Origin: an uncultured Candidatus Altimarinota bacterium
GTDB taxonomy: Bacteria; Patescibacteriota; Gracilibacteria; BD1-5; UBA6164
DNA: 7,008 bases
Direction: 5' to 3'
Assembly (NCBI GenBank): GCA_937931775.1
Contig: CALHAQ010000057.1
Coordinates: 1-7,008, forward strand
In this document: positions 1 through 6,335 of the stretch, piece by piece
How positions within the stretch are numbered: position 1 is the first letter of the stretch
Layout: every line of letters begins with the position of its first letter
The notes under the pieces: model-generated
The model's database searches: none
What the model was told of the DNA's origin: nothing
The model's input: the letters and a program-made list of their open reading frames with translations, nothing else
Position numbers and translations under genes: made by a program

Positions 1-1501
1 AAAAAATAAAGGACCCTATATTGCTAATCTACCAACAGCCGTATCTGACTTTCAACCAAATGGATTGAGTTGAGTACCAAGTCTCGTAAGAAAATCAGAG
101 CTAGTGTACCCAGATCAAGAACTTGCTACTTGGATTACACTATCAGCACCCAGTGTAACTATGGCACCTGGAGAGGAGGCAACCATAAATTTCACAATAG
201 ATGTACCAACCTCAGCAACTCCAGGGTGACACTATGGAGCGGTACTTTTCACTAATGCTGGAGATGAAAAAAGTACTTCTGGAAATATAGGTATTAGTGT
301 TGATTATGGTATACTCATACTCGTGAATGTAGCTGGAGAAGTCATAGTAGATGCTGAAATATCTGACCCTGTAATAAATACAGGTTGAGGATGATATACA
401 TGGAGCTGAGATGCTGGTTTATTTGATAGTGGCTTATTCACTTATACTCCAAATAATTCCTCTTGGTATGTAGGAAATGATGAAAGTGGAACGGCTGTAT
501 ACCAAAACGCTGATTCTTGTCCTCTATGAGATTTTACTACAAGTAAATTTGATGGGAGATGTTTTTGAAATAATGACCCTCTTCTATTCTCGGATGATAT
601 TCAGGACTGAGGCAATCGAGTAGTTAATCAAGATGGTGAAGATATAGAACAAAATACTACTAATGATTCTTATGATCCTTTATTATTCTCGGGTGACTTT
701 AATATAGACTTTCTTTTCCCTATTAAGAACACAGGTAATACACATATCAAACCAACAGGAAAGATAGTACTTAAAGATGAAAATGGAAATATTATAAAAG
801 CCATTGGAAAAGAGTCTGTAAGTAATGATAAATGAGCAATAATATGAGAAGAAATTGTTGATTATATCCCTATCAATGATCAAGGGTGAAATGTACTCCC
901 ATATTCTCAAAGAGTATTTGAATCTCAGTGGAAATGATTTCCATATAAAACTTATGATGATAGATGAAATCAGGTAGTAAATTACTGGACTCCATCAGAG
1001 TATTACACACAACAAAATAAAGATAATGCAGGTTTTCTTATGTTTTGGGAACGAGTAACAGAAAGTAGGCAACATAAAGTTATTACAGCTGAAATTGAGC
1101 TTATATACTATGATGAACAAGGAAATCCTATAGAATTTACTACAGCGCAAGAATTTCCTGTACAATATATAGAACAGAAAGTAACTCTCAATCCATATAT
1201 TATACTTGGGCTTTTGATGACTCTTACGATACTTCTATTCTTATGGTGAGCACTGAGATGGTGGATACTCCTGATTAAAGTAAATAAATGTTGGAACTGT
1301 AAAGAAAAAATTAAATCTCATTGGGAAACGTGTCCTCATTGCAAGGCTATGCAAAATAAGAAAAAACAAAAAGCTTATGAAGAACAAAAGAAAGCTGGAG
1401 AAACTATAAAGAAAAAAACAATTCGAAAAGCAGCTATAAAGAAACCTTCTATAAAAAAAGCTCCCGTTACAAAAAAGAAAGTCGCAACCAAAAAGAAATA
1501 G
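1..1501 (+). CDS. Membrane-anchored surface protein, DUF916-like domain, zinc ribbon and Lys-rich tail (5' partial)
   Basis: The reading frame enters the window at base 2 and is open under TGA=Gly for 499 codons to TAG at 1499-1501; the start lies upstream. Fourteen in-frame TGA codons are visible. Visible residues 44-83 (W44 ITLSAP, then MAPGEE, INFTIDVP, PGGHYGAVLF) look like the beta-sandwich of DUF916/WxL-interacting surface proteins. A long Asn/Asp/Gly-rich extracellular part follows. One strong membrane segment lies at about residues 399-421. After it come RWW and Lys residues, then a zinc ribbon (C430-x2-C433-x10-C444-x2-C447) and a Lys/Ala-rich tail rich in KKK and KKA. By the positive-inside rule the beta domain is outside and the ribbon and tail are in the cytoplasm. 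I infer a surface or adhesion role; the ligand is unknown. The family assignment is tentative, while the topology is well supported. It converges on a secreted-protein gene. Confidence 0.75.
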
Positions 1502-1517
1502 TACTAAAATTAAATAT

Positions 1518-1550
1518 AAAAAAACTATCTCATGATGAGATAGTTTTTTT
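1518..1550. terminator. Bidirectional hairpin terminator
   Basis: A perfect 15-bp inverted repeat (1518-1532 with 1536-1550) has a 3-base loop. The core is ACTATCTCA/TGAGATAGT, flanked by A7 on the left and T7 on the right, so either strand gives a stem followed by a U-tract. It lies between the TAG of the + gene (1501) and the stop of the - gene (1553) and can end both convergent transcripts. Confidence 0.85.
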
Positions 1551-1552
1551 AT

Positions 1553-2302
1553 TTATACTAAATTTGATATCTTATTCCAGAGTATTCTCATAACTCCTGC
1601 TTGAAGGGGATTAGGAGTCCAATGAGTCACACCTCTCGCAAGACGTCACATATGACCTATAATATCAGTCATAAGAGGAGAAGTAAGTTCACTATACTTA
1701 TCTCTTTGTTTTTGGACAATGTCTTTCTTATACTGGTCTTCCATGACCTTTTGTTTATTAAGTCCTGTAATATTAAATGCAACGCTAGAAGCTATATCTA
1801 AGTTTGATTCTACCATTGTCATACACGTAGATGAGAGGTTTGATCATCTTACCCTATTTCCAACTGGAACTAAAGGAATATTTCCTGTACATGTAGCTCT
1901 CTCTACCAATATACCTCAATTACATAAGTCTTTATATTTCTTATAAAATACTCACTCAGGTAAAAGATTTTTACTAATATCATCTATAACTCTATTCGTA
2001 TCTGTAAGAGCTTTTTCTTTATCTTTTTCAAGTCATTCGATAAATTTCTCTACTTCTTCATCTATCTCTTTAAACTTTACATCAAGTATAATCTGATCAA
2101 GTATATTCTCGTAATTATTGCTCTGAAGACATACAAATTCATCTATACTTCTCGCTGATCCGTTTTGATTTGCTACTGCGCACTGTTGAAATTTATCAGC
2201 ATAGGCACATTCTAGTTGGGGAATTTCTTTTGCTGCATAAACACCTGAATAAAGAAGCGTAGTAGCTGTAATACTTCAAAGATATATAATATATTTATGC
2301 AT
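1553..2302 (-). CDS. Secreted six-cysteine protein, function unknown
   Basis: The 249-aa protein is read with six TGA codons as Gly. It starts with MHKYIIYLGSITATTLLYSG and a likely signal peptidase site after VYA (about residue 23), so it is probably exported. Six cysteines remain in the mature part (C32, C41, C58, C127, C138, C160) and could form three disulfides. Residues 64-115 are charged and helical, and the C-terminus is more hydrophobic, with a short segment containing THWTPNPL and ending in LWNKISNLV. I recognise no family. Its ATG lies 3 bases after the stop of the 78-aa membrane protein, so the two are almost certainly co-transcribed from upstream of hsp20. It ends just before the shared terminator at 1518-1550. 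No Shine-Dalgarno precedes the start; the leader is A-rich. Confidence 0.82.
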
Positions 2303-2305
2303 AGA

Positions 2306-2542
2306 TTATTTTTTTTGAAAAAGTGAGATAAGTTTTACGGTGATCTTTCAAAACAGAGTAACTCATTTTTTGGTGCACTCTCATGTAGAATCTAGGGTGC
2401 GAGACCAAAATTTCTTTCATTTTTTCGTCCTGGAAAGTCCAAAGATAGATGCTGCAGCCCCACCGATAATAATACCAGTCACGAGCTTATCCATCCCTCA
2501 CATCCCTTTTTTTACAGTCTTTTTACTTTTTCTAAATATCAT
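2306..2542 (-). CDS. Small YtxH-like membrane protein
   Basis: The 78-aa protein has five TGA codons read as Gly, so it is invisible under the standard code. A basic N-terminus (MIFRKSKKTVKK) is followed by one membrane segment at about residues 20-37, rich in Gly and Ala (GIIIGGAAASIFG), and then by a basic segment (RTKKGKK) and an amphipathic tail ending in QKK. The pattern of DKL, a Gly-rich helix and a basic stretch resembles YtxH/GlsB-type small membrane proteins, but this is a resemblance only. M14 or M17 could also be the start; the first ATG is favoured because it follows the hsp20 stop by 9 bases. Its stop is 3 bases from the next ATG, which implies translational coupling in an hsp20 operon. 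An envelope-stress role is inferred from context. Confidence 0.72.
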
Positions 2543-2551
2543 TGGAGTAAA

Positions 2552-2986
2552 TTATGATTCTATTCTATTTATTTTAATATTTTGACTATCAAAGCGTATT
2601 TTCGGTATGTGAATCACGAGTAAATTATTTTCCATAACAGCTTTCACTCCAGAAAAATCCATATTTTCTCAGAGTATTACATTTCTGAGAAACTTGCCCC
2701 AAAAACATTCTTCATTCTTTACCTGCATCTCATGCTCATAAAATTCTTTTGGTTTATTTCTCACTCAGGAAATAGTGAGTGTTGTCTCATGTACAGATAT
2801 ATCAATATCTGCAAGTTCAATACCTGCAACAGGAGCGAGTATATAAACACTCTCATGATTTTCGAGTACATCAAGAGCTATTTGTCATACTTGGATATCA
2901 TCCTCTTGATTTTCTTCTATATCGCTATGAGTGATTTCTATATTTTGTTCTACATTTTCGTCTCCTACTCAAAACAATTTAATCAT
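2552..2986 (-). CDS. Hsp20/alpha-crystallin small heat-shock protein
   Basis: This is a 144-aa ATP-independent holdase chaperone that would bind unfolding proteins in the cytoplasm and pass them to other chaperones. After an acidic N-terminal arm (about residues 1-35), the alpha-crystallin domain starts at IALDVLENHESV. It continues through APVAGIELADIDISV and LTISGVRNKP, then a segment like the usual 'E..wGkF.R.v.L' (ECFWGKFLRNVILGE), and closes with AVMENNLLVIHIPKI, equivalent to the A-x-x-x-N-G-V-L signature with Asn in place of Gly. A C-terminal I-x-I motif (IKI, residues 137-139) is present, as expected for oligomer assembly. Four glycines, including those in LTISG and LGE, are encoded by TGA. 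It is the first gene of a three-gene cluster, 64 bases downstream of the pseudouridine synthase, with a plausible promoter of its own in that gap. Confidence 0.9.
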
Positions 2987-3006
2987 AATGAAGATTTTTA
3001 GCTATA

Positions 3007-3036
3007 AATATAGTAAAATTGTAGCTTTTTTTGCAA
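3007..3036 (-). promoter_or_regulatory. Possible promoter for the hsp20 cluster
   Basis: On the - strand TTGCAA (3031-3036) and TATATT (3007-3012) are separated by 18 bases, 20 bases upstream of the hsp20 ATG. The region is very AT-rich, so chance matches are likely. I saw no CIRCE inverted repeat. Read-through from the pseudouridine synthase gene is also possible. Confidence 0.35.
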
Positions 3037-3050
3037 GTTTTTCAATACTT

Positions 3051-3995
3051 TTATAATCCTTTTTCTATCTCTACTTTTCCTGCTAAAAGAGACTTCATAT
3101 CACTTTTTAGTGGAGCAAAAAAAGATTGATTCTTTCCATAAAGATCTATGTGGAATTCAAGAGCATGAAGAGCCTGCCTATGAATTTGATAGAGCGTAGC
3201 TGCCCTCTTATTTACTTTTGGATTCCCATAGACACTATCCCCTATTATAGGATATCCAATACTTGCAAGATGCACTCTAATTTGATGAGTACGTCCAGTT
3301 TCTAAATCTATTTTTATAACACTATATGTCTCATCTATATAGCCCAATACTTCTCCATGAGTAATAGCATGTTTTGGATTTATAGGTGATTTGATAGTCA
3401 TTTTTACTCTATCAGTAGGATGACGTCAAATATCAGAGGAAATAGTAAATTTTTCTTGTGTGAGCACTCATGATACTACTGCAATATAGTATTTTTTTAC
3501 TTCCCGTTTTTTTATTTTTTCAGCAATCTCTCGCATATACATATCATTTTTTGCGGTTACTATGACTCCTGAAGTATCTTTATCGAGACGATGAACAATG
3601 CCTGGCCTTTGCTCACCAGAAATCACAGGAAGAGCATCTCTACAATGATAAAGTAAAGCATTCACCATTGTTCCTTTTTTTCACTCTATTCCTGGAGTAG
3701 GATGTACATTTATCCCTGGACTCTTATTTATGACACATATGTTTTCATCTTCATATATAATATCAAGTGGGATATTTTCTGGAAGAATTTCAGTTGAAGA
3801 TATAACTTCTAAAATAGATATTTCGTCCCTTTGATCAAGTTTCAAATTCTTTTTTACTACCTGCCCGTTAACAGTGACACAACCAGTATCAATAAGCTTT
3901 TGTATATAACTACGAGATAGTTCTCAAAAAAGAGCTGATAAGTACATATCAACTCTTTGTTTTTTTTCGATGTTTACGCAAAAACTATAATTCAT
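3051..3995 (-). CDS. rluD: RluD-type 23S rRNA pseudouridine synthase
   Basis: The 314-aa protein (E. coli RluD is 326) isomerises uridines to pseudouridine in 23S rRNA, probably in helix 69 if truly RluD. Residues about 14-61 form an S4 RNA-binding domain ([19 protein letters not shown], then TVNGQVV). The catalytic domain begins near [19 protein letters not shown]. The signature HRLDKDTSG has the catalytic aspartate at D138, matching D139 of E. coli RluD, and RTHQIRVH lies at 235-242, followed by [11 protein letters not shown]. Four TGA codons, read as Gly, fall in the body; under the standard code the gene breaks into two false short ORFs. RluC also has an S4 domain, so the exact target site is not certain. 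The start is 14 bases after the stop of the upstream 132-aa gene, indicating one operon. No Shine-Dalgarno is visible. Confidence 0.92.
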
Positions 3996-4009
3996 GTATA
4001 TATTAGTAT

Positions 4010-4408
4010 TTATAAACCAAGAGACTTCTTGATTTCATCTTGTTTAGCTTGATCTTCTTCCTGCTTTCCCTTATTTGCAAGTTCAGCTCTGTATAAATCT
4101 CATAATTGCACCCATTCTGATTGTTGTTTTGCAAGAAGTTTTTTAATATCTTCTGGGTGATCTTTCGCAAGTTCTCTAAATTTTTCTCTTTCTTCTGTAA
4201 ATACTTTTGAGAGTTCATCAAATTGGAACTGAGAGAGGGTAGGGACAGCATCCACTACTCTCTTTTTCTCCATTGTATTGAGAGAAAGAGAATGTTTTAG
4301 TAAGTCTAAAAATAGAGCAACATCTACTTTTACGGCTCGTGAATGAAGTGATAGAAGCTTGAGAACTATATCATCTACTTCTTGTTCTGTTATTTGTACC
4401 GATGCCAT
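4010..4408 (-). CDS. Helical 132-aa protein of unknown function
   Basis: The protein is read from ATG at 4406-4408 with a single TGA (Gly103) near the end; under the standard code it would stop at 102 aa. It is almost entirely helical and highly charged, with no Cys, signal peptide or membrane segment, so it is probably cytoplasmic. Recognisable stretches are ITEQEVDDIVLKLLSLHS, then LTSQ-like TLSQFQFDELSKVF, EREKFRELAKDHPEDIKKLL, and a Lys/Gln/Glu-rich tail ending in KKSLGL that could be coiled coil. I do not recognise a named family; its style is like the conserved small hypothetical proteins of CPR genomes. It heads an operon with the pseudouridine synthase, 14 bases apart, which hints at, but does not prove, a link to ribosome or RNA work. 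It is divergent from recO. Confidence 0.8.
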
Positions 4409-4443
4409 GATATATATTTGATTACAGGTAATATTTCCCTAAA

Positions 4444-4470
4444 ATTATATGTATATTTTAGCAAATACAA
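4444..4470 (-). promoter_or_regulatory. Promoter for the 132-aa gene and rluD operon
   Basis: On the - strand a perfect TATAAT (4444-4449) lies 35 bases before the ATG at 4408. A TTGTAT -35-like box (4465-4470) is 15 bases upstream of it, slightly short of the ideal 17. The 79-base divergent gap must also drive recO on the + strand; there a TATATT at 4452-4457 overlaps, but no convincing -35 was found. Confidence 0.5.
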
Positions 4471-4487
4471 TTTTTTTTTGATTCTTT

Positions 4488-5042
4488 ATGAGTGTTTTTA
4501 AAACAACTGGAATAGTCTTGCAAGTGTGAAAATACTCTGAAAATGAACTTTTTTATAAAATATTCTTTCGTGATTATGGAATACTCACAGTAAAAAAGCG
4601 CAAAAAAGCTCGTGAAAAGCCTATAGATATAGGGTATTTTATTAGTTGTGAGATAGTTACTCATCATGGAAAAACAGTACATACAATAGGAAACATCAAG
4701 ATTCAGTCCTTTTTTGAAACAAAGCAACGAACCTATAGTGAAATAGAAGCTTTCTTAAGACTTCTATCAAGGTTAAAAAAAGAAATACCTGAATGACATC
4801 CTCATCACGAAATCTATGACATTATATCGTGATGTATAAATACTCAGGATATATTAACTGACAATAAGATCTTACTCATACATCTCAAAATAATATCGTC
4901 TCTTTGAAGTTTATGAGATGCTCATAGTGATGAAATTACTCAAAAAACACTGAAATTTATTCATAAATATAATTATAAAGAAATACTCAAACTCTGAGAA
5001 ATTCCACAGCAAGTATTAAAAAACTTAGAGCATATGCTCTAA
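4488..5042 (+). CDS. recO: RecO-like DNA repair protein
   Basis: This 184-aa protein would act with RecR in loading RecA on SSB-coated DNA in recombinational repair. The N-terminal OB-fold is recognisable: MSVFKTTGIVLQVGKYSENE, then FFRDYGILTVKKRKKARE, and GYFISCEIV, with strand-like segments to about residue 85. A helical part follows: LKIISSLGSLGDAHSDE aligns with the RecO segment that usually continues into a C-x2-C zinc site, but those cysteines are absent. The end ([21 protein letters not shown]) matches the last RecO helices. At 184 aa it is shorter than the usual 230-260. Six TGA codons encode Gly. An in-frame ATG at 4449 would add 13 residues, but the internal start gives the classic RecO beginning. 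The last codons lie inside the 42-bp terminator palindrome. Confidence 0.75.
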
Positions 5043-5054
5043 GTTTTTTAATAC
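5013..5054. terminator. 42-bp perfect palindrome, shared terminator
   Basis: Bases 5013-5033 are the exact reverse complement of 5034-5054, centred on GCATATGC. Each arm has a CTTAGAG core and an A6/T6 tract, so both strands form a strong hairpin followed by U's. It contains the last ten codons and stop of recO and, on the other strand, the final codons and stop of the DnaJ-like gene. It acts as a bidirectional terminator without needing any intergenic space. Confidence 0.88.
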
Positions 5055-5773
5055 CCTATATTATCTCGAATCTGTTCTAGTAAGTTTTTATCTGTATCAG
5101 AAATACTTTTTGGCATTTTAGCCTCTACTTTTACAATAAGGTTTCCTTTTTTTCATCACTCAGATTTTCAGTATTCTTTCACCCTAAATTTTGCTCAAGA
5201 CTTTGTTCCTGCAGGAATAGTAAGTTTTGCTTTTTGCCCATATACACCTGAAACTTCTATTTTACAACCAAGTATCATATCAAATATTGGTATTTCATAT
5301 GTTTTCTCAAAATCTAGCGTAACAGGTTTTTTAGATGCTTGTCCTCTTGTATCATATCCTGAGGAGCTACGAGTCCTTCCCTGTCATCACATATTTCCAA
5401 ACAAATCTCCAAAATCAAATTCTACATTTTGCCCTCTTGAACCTCAAGTACTAGAAAAACCTCAAAACATATCTTCAAATCCTCAAAATCATCCAGATGA
5501 TCCTCCTGATGAAAATGGATTTCCTCATCATGCACTAGCTCATCAAAATGGATTTCACTTAGTAGAACCGAAAGTATCATACTGTTTTCGTTTTGATGAA
5601 TCAGAAAGTGTTTGATATGCTTCATTCACTTCTTTAAATTTTTTTTCAGCACTCGTATCACCTTTATTTTTATCAGGGTGATACTTCATCGCTTGCTTTC
5701 TATAGGCTTTTTTTATTTCAGCTTCACTCGCACTTTTATCGATTCACAGTGTATCATATAAATTCTTAGACAT
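5048..5773 (-). CDS. Short DnaJ-like (Hsp40) co-chaperone
   Basis: This 241-aa J-protein would stimulate the ATPase of DnaK and deliver substrates. The J domain occupies residues about 4-67 with HPD at 32-34 (YHPDKNKG) and ends in QYDTFG. A long Gly/Phe/Ser-rich region (about 70-147) follows, with FGG and GGFGGF repeats. The C-terminus (about 150-235) is one substrate-binding beta domain ([48 protein letters not shown]), most like CTD II of DnaJ. The zinc finger (CxxCxGxG repeats) and one CTD are missing, so it is shorter than DnaJ (about 370) and CbpA (about 306) and nearer a type II J-protein. Sixteen TGA codons are read as Gly, mostly in the G/F region, including four TGA-TGA pairs. It is convergent with recO and divergent from the 147-aa secreted-protein gene. 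Confidence 0.9.
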
Positions 5774-5779
5774 ATTTAT

Positions 5780-5816
5780 TTGACTTTTTATTAATTTATA
5801 CTATATATAGTATATT
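5780..5816. promoter_or_regulatory. Divergent promoter region with an 18-bp palindrome
   Basis: The 68 bases between the DnaJ-like gene and the secreted-protein gene hold a perfect palindrome at 5797-5814 (TATACTATA/TATAGTATA). On the + strand TTGACT (5780-5785) precedes a TATATA by 16 or 18 bases. On the - strand TTGAAA, near 5828-5833, precedes a TATATA in the same palindrome by about 18 bases. Both promoters can therefore share the same symmetrical -10 region. A repressor site is an alternative reading. Confidence 0.5.
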
Positions 5817-5841
5817 ATTTATATCTTTTTCAACCAATACT

Positions 5842-6285
5842 ATGAAAAAAATACTACAATCTATTATAATCAGTTCATTCATCATATCAAGCATCTTTAG
5901 TGCAAACGCAACAGAATGATATATAGAACAAATCTTTGACCTAAATAAAGGGATAGAAGTATATGAGTTAGAACTTTCTTCTCTTGAAAATCTTAATTTT
6001 AAAAATTCAGCAATCCAAGCTACTTATGATGAATTTAAACGAGTAGATACAGTACTTAAGGACGAATTTATTCGTCAATATAGAACTTGAGATATATCAT
6101 ACTATGAGATGCAAGATTTAGTACAGGACTACAATAACTTCGTATACTATACGAGTAAAACATTTAGTTATATATCTCAGGAAGAAAAAGGGTTTAGAGG
6201 CAGGGAAACAGAGCGTGCTATCTACAACGGATACTCAAACATGAGACAATCATACGCGAAAGTAAAAGCTATTATCACAAAATAA
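5842..6285 (+). CDS. Small secreted protein, function unknown
   Basis: The 147-aa protein has a clear signal peptide: MKK, a hydrophobic core (IIISSFIISSIF) and cleavage after SANA (A23). The mature part is mainly helical and polar with many Tyr, Glu and Lys and no cysteine (for example TYDEFKRVDTVLKDEFIRQY and DLVQDYNNFVYYTSKTF); it has no further membrane segment or lipobox, so it is likely free on the outer side of the membrane. Only two TGA codons occur (residues 26 and in RTGD). I recognise no family. The next gene begins 50 bases downstream with no terminator between, so co-transcription with the LapG-type lipoprotein is likely; a partner role for that protease is only a guess. Confidence 0.8.
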
Positions 6286-6335
6286 TATTGAAAAAAACAG
6301 TAATATCACTATATTTCTGCAAATAAAACAACAAT

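Noticed and set aside
70..255. 61-aa + strand ORF near the window start
   Set aside because: It is out of frame with the long surface-protein gene covering the whole stretch and has no recognisable features.
683..910. 75-aa - strand ORF
   Set aside because: Antisense shadow inside the surface-protein gene.
1601..1946. Two overlapping + strand ORFs of 66 and 75 aa
   Set aside because: They lie antisense to the 249-aa secreted protein, which explains the region better with its signal peptide and continuous frame.
2340..3001. Two + strand ORFs of 81 and 89 aa, hydrophobic in places
   Set aside because: They are antisense to the 78-aa membrane protein and the clear Hsp20 gene; the hydrophobicity comes from AT-rich antisense.
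3000..3032. Hairpin AGCTATA...TGTAGCT followed by seven T's on the + strand
   Set aside because: The stem is short with a 13-base loop, and no + strand gene ends there; it more likely reflects AT-rich promoter DNA.
3051..3668. Pseudouridine synthase split into two ORFs (3051-3401 and 3468-3668), suggesting a frameshifted pseudogene
   Set aside because: The frame is the same across the gap and is interrupted only by TGA, read here as Gly; the full 314-aa protein is intact with all motifs.
4003..4251. 82-aa - strand ORF overlapping the 132-aa gene
   Set aside because: It is another frame of the same strand; the 132-aa frame uses its own promoter and continues through one TGA to a TAA.
4458..4727. 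89-aa - strand ORF
   Set aside because: Antisense to the recO-like gene, which has family motifs.
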